64,000 bases of DNA from Leptobrachium leishanense (Eukaryota > Chordata > Amphibia > Anura > Megophryidae): positions 40,851,519 to 40,915,518 of the forward strand of contig CM019072.1 of assembly GCA_009667805.1 (NCBI GenBank). The letters run 5' to 3'. The first letter of the stretch is position 1, and each line of letters starts with the position of its first letter. Below are positions 1-10,028 of the stretch, in pieces. Under the pieces are notes generated by a model. The model was not told the origin of the DNA and did not search any database. It was given only the letters and a program-made list of their open reading frames with translations. The position numbers and the translations under genes were made by a program.

Positions 1-1345
1 CCAGCTCATGGATAATGCCCCCAGCTCATGGATATGCCCCAGCACATGGATACTGCCCCAGCTCATGGATATTGCCCCAGCTCATGGATATACTGCCCCA
101 GCAGCTCATGGATATTGCCCCAGCTCATGGATATGCCCCCAGCTCATGGATATGCCCCAGCTCATGGATATTGCCCCAGCTCATGGATATTGCCCCAGCT
201 CATGGATATACTGCCCCAGCAGCTCATGGATATTGCCCCAGCTCATGGATATTGCCCCAGCTCATGGATATGCCCCAGCTCATGGATATTGCCCCAGCTC
301 ATGGATATTGCCCCAGCTCATGGATACTGCCCCAGCTCATGGATACTGCCCCAGCTCATGGATTTGCCCCAGCTCATGGATATGCCCCAGCTCATGTATA
401 CTGCCCCAGCTCATGGATATGCCCCAGCTCATGGATACTGCCCCAGCTCATGGATACTGCCTCAGCTCATGGATATACTGCCCCAGCTCATGGATACTGC
501 CCCAGCTCATGGATTTGCCCCAGCTCATGGATATGCCCCAGCTCATGGATACTGCCCCAGCTCATGGATATGCCCCAGCACATGGATATTGCCCCAGCTC
601 ATGGATATGCCCCAGCACATGGATATTGCCCCAGCTCATGGATATGCCCCAGCAGCTCATGGATATGCCCCAGCAGCTCATGGATATTGCCCCAGCAGCT
701 CATGGATACTGCCTCCAGCTCATGGATACTGCCCCAGCTCATGGATACTGCCCCAGCTCATGGATATGCCGCAGCAGCTCATGGATATGCCCCAGCAGCT
801 CATGGATATGCCCCAGCTCATGGATACTGCCCCAGCTCATGGATATGCCCCAGCACATGGATATTGCCCCAGCTCATGGATATGCCCCAGCAGCTCATGG
901 ATATGCCCCAGCAGCTCATGGATATTGCCCCAGCAGCTCATGGATACTGCCTCCAGCTCATGGATATGCCACAGCAGCTCATGGATATTCCCCAGCAGCT
1001 CATGGATATGCCCCAGCTCATGGATACTGCCCCAGCTCATGGATTTTCCCCAGCTCATGGATATGCCCCAGCTCATGGATACTGCCCCAGCTCATGGATA
1101 TTGCCCCAGCTCATGGATATGCCCCAGCACATGGATATTGCCCCAGCTCATGGATATGCCCCAGCACATGGATATTGCCCCAGCTCATGGATATGCCCCA
1201 GCAGCTCATGGATATGCCCCAGCAGCTCATGGATACTGCCTCCAGCTCATGGATACTGCCCCAGCTCATGGATACTGCCCCAGCTCATGGATATGCCCCA
1301 GCAGCTCATGGATATGCCCCAGCAGCTCATGGATATGCCCCAGCT
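1..1345. repeat. Minisatellite, 18-22 bp unit
   Basis: More than 60 head-to-tail copies of a unit close to CCCCAGCTCATGGATATG. Length variants come from TATTG or TACTG endings (19 bp), an extra CAG (CAGCAGCTCATGG, 21 bp) or TATACTG. The array runs off the left edge, so its full size is unknown. All three plus-strand frames stay open for about 450-510 codons because the unit lacks stop codons in any frame; this is a composition effect and not a gene. The ends of those frames run into the unrelated palindrome at 1344. Confidence 0.95.
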
Positions 1346-1520
1346 CACCTCCGCCGCGTGTTCGCTCCCTCTGAGCGTCCGGCGGCGTGCACCTTGGGCT
1401 CGCGCCTGGGGGAGCCACGTGACCAGCCGCGATTGGCTGGTGACGTGTTTCCCCCAGGCGAGCGCCAAAGCTGCACAGCTTCGGACGTTCGCAGGGAGCG
1501 AACACGCGGCGGAGGGTGAG
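1344..1520. mobile_element. Short GC-rich palindromic MITE
   Basis: Near-perfect inverted repeat: the left arm starting CTCACCTCCGCCGCGTG is mirrored by the right arm ending CGGCGGAGGGTGAG, with one extra C in one arm. The centre is near 1432 at a GCGATTGGCTGG segment. It abuts the minisatellite directly. A non-autonomous DNA transposon is the simplest reading; no clear target duplication was seen. Confidence 0.6.
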
Positions 1521-1610
1521 ACACCCGACCTTAGGGTGATGGTGTCACCCTAAAGGCGGGTGTCACCTGGTGCGGGCCGCACCCCCCACAGCAACGCCCC
1601 TGTCTGTGCT
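1521..1610. repeat. Dispersed CACCCGGTGCGGGCC repeat
   Basis: Contains TGGTGTCACCCTAAAGG followed by GGTGTCACCTGGTGCGGGCC and a C-rich run. A close relative is at about 41863-41935, and partial relatives are at 33870-33915 and 44855-44910. It is part of an interspersed repeat whose class I cannot name. Confidence 0.5.
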
Positions 1611-1854
1611 TAGTCTCATTGAAAGGAGTAGGTTTTTGTTTGTGGCGTTTTTTTCTTTCTTTAGGAAATAGAGAAAGTGTAATTTGAAGGTGTTTATGTT
1701 AATAGAAAAAAAAAACACAAATCTGAAATGTGATCGCTGCAGTGGGTATATCACAATGCATGTATTTACACATCTTTATATAATATGAAGTACATATTTA
1801 GTAACATTTGCTCATTGTTGCATGGTCAGTAAGTGGTTACAGTGAGTCAGAGAA

Positions 1855-2260
1855 AGGGGGGGGTGTGAGAGTCCTGAGGACGAGCAACAGCACTGATGGC
1901 TTGCTCTACAGTGGGTGCCCGCTCAGGTCGCACAAGGTTTTAGCTTGTATGTGTCATTACAGGGATGAATGCTCCATATGCAAATCAGCCTGCTCTCACC
2001 CAGAAAGGGTGGCCAATACTGACTGCCAAGGACATCATCCCTGCATGAGAGGCGCAGCAATCCCCACGGACGTTTTCGGTCAGGAGAATATAGCTGATGC
2101 CCCTCTAGGTACATCAAGCAAGGGGTCCACGTCTGGATGACCCTGTAAACTTAGGGGGGTGTGAGGATCCTGAGAACGAGCAACAGCACTAATGGCCTGC
2201 TCTACGGTGGGGCCCGCTCAGGTCTCACAAGGTTTTAGCTTACAGTTAGTCGTTACATGT
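1855..2260. repeat. Pair of ~105-bp direct repeats
   Basis: A segment beginning GGGGTGTGAGAGTCCTGAGG (about 1857-1962) recurs at about 2153-2258 with roughly 90 percent identity by eye. The two are separated by about 190 bp of different sequence. Both contain GCACAAGG or CACAAGG followed by TTTTAGCTT. They could be remnants of terminal repeats or a local duplication. No coding potential is seen between them. Confidence 0.55.
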
Positions 2261-2699
2261 ACTCGTGGTGGTACACGTGGTCATCTTTAGATATTCTGGG
2301 GGGGCATGTCCGTGTCGAGGACAGTAGCAGACATCCTGCAGAGCCGCAAAGTTTTTGGATCTAGCGGCCTTTTTATTACTTTGTTTTTTGTGCACTCTCC
2401 TTTGCTTGGTCTCTGTTCAGACCAGGATATGTTTGAGACCCCTGGGTGACCGGGGCCCCAGCGCCCAGTCCCGTTTTGGTGAAGTCTCTATATGTAGCCT
2501 TTCATAAGCGGCAGCCATCTTGCGGCCTGTGCCCGGATCCTCGTGGCCTACACGTTGCCTGCTAATTTCCATGGGTAAAAATCCATGAAGGCTGAGGCGG
2601 CAGAGAGCCCTCGCTTGACAGACATCCGAATGTTGCTAGGAGCTGGACGCATTAGGGAGGCTCGAAGCAGCGACTTCGAGATATATTCGCACTCGGTCC

Positions 2700-3350
2700 T
2701 TGCTTGAGAGAGATCCTGAGCCACAACCACCGGCGCAGTCGCTTACGGCAGCAGACCTACAGCGTGTTATGGAGGAGTTCCGGACCCTTTGGAGACAAGA
2801 TCTGCAGGAGGTACTGGCCATCTTGGAGCCTTTGCAGACACAGATCGCTGATCTGCAGGCGTGGACCCAGAGGACTGAGACAGCGCAGGCGGATGCTGTG
2901 GCTACTATTGCGACCCTCCAGTCTCAGGTTATCAGGTTACTCACCTTAGCTCTGCTGTCCTGGCTCTGGAGGCCCGCCATCGGCGTAGAAACCTTTGGCT
3001 GCGGGGGATCCCTGAGGTCGATCGCGAGGGGCTCCTCGATTATGTGGCAGGTCTGGCGGCCTTTCTCCTGCAGGTCGATGGGGATGCGTCACCCCATCCA
3101 ATACTCTCGGCCGTCTGGCTGAGGAAAGATGCTGCTGCTCCAGCGAAGGCGCCCCATGATGTTCTCATGGTCACTAGGGATGTGGACACTCATGCCCAGG
3201 CCTGCCTGCCCTAAGTTCCGGGTCACCTATGCCTCCAGCTGCCTTACGGTCTACCATGATCTACCGTTTATGGCACTGGTGGTCCAGCGACATGATAGGG
3301 AGGTCACCTCCTTGCTCCTGAGATCAGATATCAATGGGGGTCTTCGGGCT
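2700..3350 (+). pseudogene. LINE ORF1-like protein, copy 1 (broken)
   Basis: Translates to a Leu/Gln-rich helical stretch (LQRVMEEFRTLWRQDLQ, then repeated heptad-like QTQIADLQ segments) typical of the coiled coil of L1-type ORF1 RNA-binding proteins. An 8-bp duplication near 2930-2940 (ATCAGGTT) shifts the frame just before the RRRNLWLRGIPE-type segment, so copy 1 cannot make the full protein. It is the upstream member of a tandem duplication with a period of about 610 bp. Confidence 0.6.
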
Positions 3351-3360
3351 ACAGCGTGTT

Positions 3361-3961
3361 ATGGACCTACAGCGTGTTATGGAGGAGTTCCGTACCCTTT
3401 GGAGACAAGATCTGCAGGAGGTACTGGCCATCTTGGAGCCTTTGCAGACACAGATCGCTGATCTGCAGGCGTGGACCCAGAGGACTGAGACAGCGCAGGC
3501 GGATGCTGTGGCTACTATTGCGACCCTTCAGTCTCAGGTTACTCACCTTAGCTCTGCTGTCCTGGCTCTGGAGGCCCGCCATCGGCGTAGAAACCTTTGG
3601 CTGCGGGGGATCCCTGAGGTCGATCGCGAGGGGCTCCTCGATTATGTGGCAGGTCTGGCGGCCTTTCTCCTGCAGGTCGATGGGGATGCGTCACCCCATC
3701 CGATACTCTCGGCCGTCTGGCTGAGGAAAGATGCTGCTGCTCCAGCGAAGGCGCCCCATGATGTTCTCATGGTCACTAGGGATGTGGACACTCATGCCCA
3801 GGCTCTCGTCTGCAGCCTGCCCTAAGTTCCGGGTCACCTATGCCTCCAGCTGCCTTACGGTCTACCATGATCTACCGTTTATGGCACTGGTGGTCCAGCG
3901 ACATGATAGGGAGGTCACCTCCTTGCTCCTGAGATCAGATATCAATGGGGGTCTTCGGGCT
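3361..3961 (+). pseudogene. LINE ORF1-like protein, copy 2
   Basis: Second copy of the ORF1 segment; its open frame runs 3334-3825 (163 aa). Residues ~8-85 form a coiled-coil region, followed by HRRRNLWLRGIPEV, the junction motif between coiled coil and RRM-like domain in L1-type ORF1p, and a VDGDASPHPILSAVWLRK stretch. It lacks the usual N-terminus and complete C-terminal domain, so it is a fragment. It is nearly identical to 2751-3350 but lacks the 8-bp insertion that breaks copy 1. Confidence 0.6.
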
Positions 3962-4850
3962 CCTTGGTTAATTGCCAAGACGGCAGGCTTCACCCGGCGG
4001 CGACCCTGGAGGAGACAAAGGAGGTCCTTGTCACGTTGGGGATAACCCCGGACCCACAGATCCCGCAGGCTGAACCCGACTGACTTAACATTCCACCACG
4101 CCCTCGTATTTTGTTTTATTTTGATTCCCCCTTTATTTTCATTCCTGTGACTATTTTTTTTTCTTACCAGGGTCCTACCGCTTCTTGCGGACTTTGTTTC
4201 TGAACATTAGGACTTTCCTTATACAATGGCTGGGGTGCCGGGACTTTCCTGTTCCCCTTTTTTGTTTAGGGGCGAGACGTTGGGTAGCAACTGGGTGAGC
4301 TGCCTGGGCAACCACCATGGCTCTAGTCATTCATTTGGCCCCAGAGCCCCCAGCCATCTGGCCCCTCGACTTGCAGTTGGTTGCCGGGGTGAGCCAGGAA
4401 CCTCAGGCAGTTCTCAGCCTCCCTACTCTCCCCCCTTTTTTTTTTCTCCTCCCCAGGATTTTTCCGGCTACCCCTATGCAGTTGTTACCAGCCCATATGT
4501 AGATTTACATCCCTTTCCCCTTTACGTTTTGTCCTTTTCCCCCCACGCAGTAACCAGTGGCGACTCTAGGAACAATATTTGGGGGGGGGCATAAGATACC
4601 TCAGTCAAAACTGGGGGAGGCACTAATAATTTTCGCCACTAAATCATACCACTGAATAAAACTAAGGGCTCTATCATCTGCTGTGAGCTAAAACACTAAA
4701 GGAAAAATGTAACGCAAGTCGCTAAAACTGGCACCTGACGACCTAACAGATTGCCTTGTTCGCGGTAGTCCGTGTACAAGATTCATTAGCGCACGCTAGG
4801 GAAACGCTAAGACCTGGGCTGAAAATCAGTGCCAATGCGGTTGTGTACAG

Positions 4851-4986
4851 CAGGGGTGGGCAATTACGGCCCTCCAGATGTTTTGAAACTACATTTCCCG
4901 TGATGCTCGGCTGCTCATTAGGTTTGTAGAGCCTCAAGGGAAATGTAGTTTCAAAACATTTGAAGGGCCATAATTGCCCACTCCTG
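4851..4986. mobile_element. hAT-type MITE with 8-bp target duplication
   Basis: Almost fully palindromic 136-bp element. The ends are CAGGGGTGGGCAATTA and its complement TAATTGCCCACTCCTG. It is flanked on both sides by GTGTACAG (4843-4850 and 4987-4994), an 8-bp duplication as expected for hAT. The arms contain TTTTGAAACTACATTTCCC and its complement. It has no coding capacity and must be mobilised in trans. Confidence 0.85.
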
Positions 4987-5313
4987 GTGTACAGGATAGA
5001 ACTGTAAATTTGCAGAGTGCCGGGCCATACCTGCCCTCACAAGCTTGTATAAGTATGAACACATCCAGCGAAGAGCCCTCCACCCCCCCTGCATTATTAA
5101 AATCCTCTATGAGGGCGGTATTATGCATGTTTATATGCCCACATATTAATTAAGGCTGATGGGCATTGTATGATAAATGCCACCCAGCAGCATGTAGAAT
5201 TATTACACTGCATTTAATAGATCCAAAAGGAAGGCCAGGTGAGCGACAATAACTTCCCTGCTGCAGCATATAAACAATACATGTTTCTGGGCAAGATTTA
5301 TTCATGTGTCCCT

Positions 5314-5701
5314 TTAACCCCTTGGCGGTGTTCCCGAGTGTGGCTCGGGGTTAACTTTCAGTGCTGAAAGCGGTATCCTCGAGCCGCACCTGTCCTGCGC
5401 TCCCTCGCTGACCCCCCGCGATCGCAGTCTCTTCCGGCGTTCGCAGCATTTTGCTTCTTGGATCCCTTCTTGCGAGAAGGGAACCAGGAAGTGTGACATC
5501 GCGATCCTCCGGAGGCGACAGCGGGGGACAGCAAGGGAGTGCAGGGCCAGGTAATGTATACAGCCCTGAGTGTGGCTCGGGGATAAAGTTTTCAGCACTG
5601 AACGTTAACCCTGAGCCGCACTAATACCGCTAGGGGGCTGACAAAAATTTTAACAATTCTGATATAGAAAAAGGTCAGAATCGTAATGCCATGGAGGTTA
5701 A
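5314..5701. mobile_element. TTAA-flanked MITE (piggyBac-like ends)
   Basis: Begins TTAACCCCTTGGCGGT and ends with the complement of TTAACCTCCATGGCATTA. TTAA at both borders is the hallmark of piggyBac-type integration. Internally, GAGTGTGGCTCGGGGTTAAC near the left side recurs as a mirrored/duplicated copy near 5570-5620. There is no transposase coding. Related TTAA-bounded elements are at 26123 and 54238. Confidence 0.65.
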
Positions 5702-7232
5702 ACATGGTCCACACAGTCACCCTAATAATCATCTGCTTACATACTATGAATAACCCCCAGCATTAGCATTAGGACATATGGGAATAAAGGATACATATAC
5801 TGTATATCATAATAGAGCCTACAGCAACAGCAGCGACATTGCTGACCAGATCCATTACTATGGTGTATGGGGCCAAGAGAACACCTGTGCTGCATTCCTT
5901 TCAATTGCCTGTTAATTTTGGTGCGAGGACCTGTTTTTTGGAGTTAGCTCCAGGGTTGAGCAGTAGATAAAATGTTGCGATTAGCTTCCGTCAAAAAATT
6001 AGCGCAGGCACCAAGTGATCTGTTAGTTGCAAAAGCGCTAGAGATCTCTAGCGCCCCCCATGTTAAGTATAGGACGTGAAAAGTACAGTAAGCGCTCGCT
6101 ACAAATCGCTAATATACGTTACACAGGGACCGAGATATCGCCGTCCGAAGAAGTGGAGGAACCTGAATGCTGATTTCTATGGGGGGGGGGGAGGAATAAC
6201 CTGGGAGGGGGAATTGCCCCCCTGTAGAGATGCCTATGGCAGTGACACCATGGTGCGTGGCTTATCTTTGAGTTTAGACCCCCCCCCTTCTGTTTTATGT
6301 TACATATGTGAGTACAATTTTTGGCCCTGCGAGGCCAATCCTGACGGTCAGTTTGTGACCACTTTTGTTTTCACAAAATAAAAAATCATATATATTTAAA
6401 AAAAAATACACTTTAGATAGTCAGTTGGTGGTTACAGTTGGTTGTTCCATGTTCTGTTGGAGGAGACAGGCCAGCATTGTACAGTGTGCGTACCAAAATA
6501 TTTACAGAGAAAGTTTCTAACAGTGAATGACACATAGCCCTGAAAGCTGACTACATGTGTATATTGCATCCTCGCTCGTATTGTAGCAAAGAAGACCCAT
6601 AAAAAGAGAAGACTTCAATGAAGGCAACATCACATGTACCTAGATGTATGTTCATTATTGAGTTTACAAAATTGAGGAACTTGTAACCACTGCAAGAGGC
6701 TGGACCAGCTCACGCATTCTTAAGGGAATGCAATGTACAGAAAGGCTCTGATCGCCACCAACATACTGTGGGTTGAGTAACATCAAGTTACCTAGCGTGA
6801 GTGCTTTTCATTTTCTTCATTCTATTCACTTATAATATACAGTTTGCAGTATGTGGTGTTGATTTTATGTATTTACAGATCTCAGTATAATGCTTACAAC
6901 GATGTCCTTGTGAGTTGATCAGGTTTGGAGTTATTTTTCGTAAACAAGGGTTCTATTGTACGTATCAGTATACAGTGGAGGGTTTGGGTGTATGGTCACA
7001 CGGGTTTTAACGCTGCATTTTAGTGTGGCAAACTTTCAGTTTATTGTTTTGCTTCACACTTTGTATCATCGCAACACTGTGCACTTGTATATATTACTTA
7101 TACATTTGGCTCTTCCAATATGATTTTTTTTAATTCACTTGTTTTAGTACTTTATAATGTGTATGGTGGCAGGTTCTCACATATATATTTACCTACCCAC
7201 AGATTCATCATATTTCTGTTTAGGCTCCTATA
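5702..7232. other. Gap: no gene recognised
   Basis: AT-rich sequence with short homopolymer runs (G10 near 6181, C9 near 6280). There is no open frame longer than about 100 codons with recognisable protein features. Nothing else is identified. Confidence 0.5.
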
Positions 7233-7748
7233 TTAGTTCATGAGATATTCACATACACAGTGAAACTCCTCCTGCAGTTTCGGAATTCCCCCATTGATAT
7301 GCTGGTGCTTGTTGTTACAACGGTGAAGCTTTTCACCTGTGTTTGCAACATCGGCAAATGTCGGTGCTTTCTGAATAATCTTCCGTGGTAAACAGCAACA
7401 TCTTGAAAAATGGTCTATACCATTGCGTTTCATTAATTTGTGTGATTTGAGGGCTGAGGCTATGGCTTCATTGTTCATTCCAAGCAAGCTCAGAAGAATA
7501 ATGTAACAGAATTTTTTCTGTAAGGAATACACAATGCAAAAAAAATCTGTGCGGTGCCTTGTGCCCTTCCTGTGCCTGGTGGTACCCCCTGGCCGTGCTT
7601 TGCCAATATACTCACATATTGTATGCTCAGTGTCTGTCATTGCCAATGTTTCCCTGCTATCTACCACTCTCACTCTGTGGTCCGTCCACCATCCGACTCC
7701 AGAAGCAGCCAGTGTCATCCTCCTCCTCCAGTCTCTGATGCCGGTCAC
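7233..7748 (-). CDS. Unrecognised 171-codon open frame
   Basis: ATG-started frame of 171 codons in otherwise non-coding DNA. The second half is Lys/Cys/His-rich with a Leu-rich hydrophobic patch (CYIILLSLLGM). I do not recognise a family, and no splice or promoter signals single it out. It may be a decayed transposon segment or chance. Low codon-level support, listed because it is the longest unexplained frame near DDX28. Confidence 0.15.
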   Translation of the reverse strand: MTGIRDWRRRMTLAASGVGWWTDHRVRVVDSRETLAMTDTEHTICEYIGKARPGGTTRHRKGTRHRTDFFCIVYSLQKKFCYIILLSLLGMNNEAIASALKSHKLMKRNGIDHFSRCCCLPRKIIQKAPTFADVANTGEKLHRCNNKHQHINGGIPKLQEEFHCVCEYLMN

Positions 7749-7858
7749 TTCAGTCCAGACAGGTCAGGGAGAGGTGGACCACGACCAGAGGGTGCGGCTG
7801 GCCCATCTAGAGAACGGAGGTCTTACCGTCGCGCCCTGCTGACATCATCATAAGCAGG

Positions 7859-8116
7859 ACTCACAAAAGGTGCACAATGTGTACCCAAATGGGAGAACTC
7901 TGGTGCTCCGCCGCAGAGGTCCGCCTGTCCTCCAAAACACACAGGAACAACGAAAACAGTGTGCCACATGGATGTAGTTCCCACAGAAATAATTTTGCAA
8001 TGGGGGTATATGCATGATGAAGGCCTTTGGAGGCCAAAACGCTTTTTTTTGTCTGCTGACATTCAATAAAATTATTTCCGTGGGAACTACATCTGTGTGG
8101 CACACGGTTTTCATTG
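7859..8116 (+). mobile_element. Small palindromic hammerhead-bearing retroelement
   Basis: A 258-bp insertion bounded by a perfect 15-bp duplication, ATCATCATAAGCAGG, at 7844-7858 and 8117-8131. Order: unique tail 7859-7947; left arm 7948-8002; a decayed hammerhead-like core around 8014-8040; right arm 8060-8116, which is the reverse complement of the left arm (for example GTGGGAACTACATCTG against its mirror). The right arm contains AATAAAATTATTTCC. It has the same order of parts as the elements at 36692-40894 and 55169-62702. A 15-bp duplication points to target-primed reverse transcription and not to DNA transposition. Confidence 0.7.
8014..8048 (+). ncRNA. Decayed hammerhead-ribozyme-like motif
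   Basis: Shows UGAUGA, one extra A, stem II GGCC/GGCC around a 6-nt loop, then AAAA in place of GAAA, then CGC. The essential C3 and G12 positions are altered and no stem I pairing is evident, so activity is unlikely. It is recognised mainly by its position at the centre of a palindromic element and by similarity to the better motifs at 25115 and 44916. Confidence 0.45.
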
Positions 8117-8131
8117 ATCATCATAAGCAGG

Positions 8132-9205
8132 GGCATGCCAGCCGACCCACCGCCATCTTGGTGGAGACCAAGATAGCGGCAGACTCTGCTCCTATCTTGG
8201 TCTCCACAAAGATGGCGGCAAGTCAACCAGTCCGCCCCCACCTATGATGATGTGAGCAGGGCGCAACGGCAAGACCTCTAGCTAGCTGGGCCCCTACACC
8301 TTCAATGGCTCCCAGTCCCCATCGGTCCTTGCTGCAGCCGCCAATGATGAGAACGTCGACAAGGCACGACGGCAAGACCGCCGCTTGCTGGGCCAGAGAA
8401 TGAGGTGGCGCTGCGCCTACTCGGCTGAATTTTTATTTTGGATTTTTCTGCCCCCTCAAACTGGCAGGAAGCCACACATTAAGGTGACCACCTGTGCCGC
8501 CTTATATTAGCGCCTGCCCTGCCTGTGGTTGCCCGACCCATGGATTTGTCAAGCTCTAATTTACCAGTCCAGTAAATTGAATGCGTTTAGGAATAATTTG
8601 TGAAAGGTAGGAGATAATGGGTGTAAATTAGGAAAATGCTTGTTTCAACAGGCTCAACCAATCTGCTAGAACAGATGGTGGTTTTCTTCCCCAGACTTTT
8701 TGATGAAGCTTCCCTTGTACTTTGTTAATGGACAGTACTCTCGAGACACATTAACCCCCCCCCCTCTCTCTCCCAAGCTTTGAAAACTTCTTTCAAAGTC
8801 TGAAGACGAGACGTTTCCCAGTATGCAAAGGAGTGTATAGATGTGAGTAATATATCAAAAGAAATTATTTTCGTAGCCCTGGTGGCATTTTATTTTGTGT
8901 TATCTCTGGGTCCTCTACCAGCGAGTAGCCTGGGAGTCCGAGGGTTCTGCACAGTATCGGAGATGCTGCTAGCTTGTATATTAAAAAATAAACAAACCAT
9001 ACCTACCTAAGGATATGTTGAGTGATGGGTGATTTAAGCCAAAAATTGTTATCACAAGATGTTCAAGCCTGCCACAATGTCAATGTTTTGCATGACTGCG
9101 GGTCCCTAGTCTAAACAACCCAATGGCTGCCGTTAGGAGGAGTTTAATCGTCCTACTGGAACAAGCCGTCTCCTGGGGTTCTCTGCAGCTCAAGGTATGA
9201 TTGTG
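8132..9205. other. Gap: no gene recognised
   Basis: Includes a short GC-richer stretch with an inverted ATCTTGGTGGAGACCAAGAT segment (8156-8225, repeated in mirrored form) and a C10 run near 8755. No coding or structured element beyond these was identified. Confidence 0.4.
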
Positions 9206-9207
9206 GG

Positions 9208-9232
9208 GATAGATATATATATATATATATAT
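9208..9232. repeat. (TA)n microsatellite
   Basis: Uninterrupted alternating AT run following GGGGATAG. A shorter TATATATAT run lies near 9358. Confidence 0.9.
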
Positions 9233-9885
9233 ATGAATCACAGTCTCTGCATGCTGGCACCACAAGAACACATTACTCAGGTGTCAGTCCAAAATGCAAT
9301 AGAAAGTGTAGATCTGCAAATGAGTAACAAATCTGTCACTTTGTAACAAATGTCGGATATATATATATTTTTATATTACAGGAGATGTCCTGATCCTGCC
9401 AATTGTTGGGGACTGGCTTTTTCATTTGATCCAGGTCTGTACCAAGAGACTCAACTCCAGTCCTGCAGCCTCGGCATTCACTGTAGCATCTCCCCTGCTC
9501 AAATGAACGCCAGGGCCCCAGAATTCTTTAGCGACTGAGACTCTGGTCGTGCAGTTAAAGTTGATCCCAAATACAGCACGACAGGTATCAGTGGCCCAAA
9601 AAAAAAAAAAAATACATAAATGGCAATCAGGGCATCCCTAATATACGCAAACAACGCAAGTGGTGCTTTTGCTTGTCATCTACAAATATCCTATGCCTGT
9701 ATTTCTCTGGGCAGCCAAAGTTCATCCTTGCATCAATGATTTTTACTACAGTGCTCAGTAAATAACCCCCTTTAGAATCTGCAACACCTAGAAAAATAAA
9801 ATACATCAGGACAATGGTTTTTCTCAATAGACCCATTTTATGACCATTACATTCTAAGCAAAATGACTAAAAAAAGGTTTTAGGA

Positions 9886-9891
9886 TTTATT
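9886..9891 (-). promoter_or_regulatory. Candidate poly(A) signal of DDX28
   Basis: TTTATT on the plus strand reads AATAAA on the minus strand, about 140 nt past the DDX28 stop codon. Position and sequence fit a short 3' UTR; use is inferred only. Confidence 0.5.
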
Positions 9892-10028
9892 TTTTTACAT
9901 ACAAGGCTGAATATTAAATAAACCTATGAAATATGTTCTATTGGAGTCTTTCCAAGACAAGTTTCCTTACGTGTTGCTTTGAATTTCCTGCAATAACAAG
10001 GCAATACACAATGACACGGTCCTGTCTG

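Larger units (their letters stand above)
2290..4560 (+). mobile_element. L1/Tx1-like LINE fragment (5' part, ORF1)
   Basis: GC-richer block containing two copies of a LINE ORF1-like coding segment, preceded by a possible 5' UTR (about 2290-2700) and followed by T/C-rich sequence to about 4560. I saw no ORF2, so the element is incomplete. The outer boundaries are approximate. Clade assignment rests on the coiled coil followed by an RRxNLWLRGIPE-type motif, which resembles L1/Tx1 ORF1 proteins. Confidence 0.6.

Noticed and set aside
8..1553. Long open frames of 448-512 codons across the left edge
   Set aside because: They are translations of a stop-free minisatellite in all three frames; no single frame is favoured.
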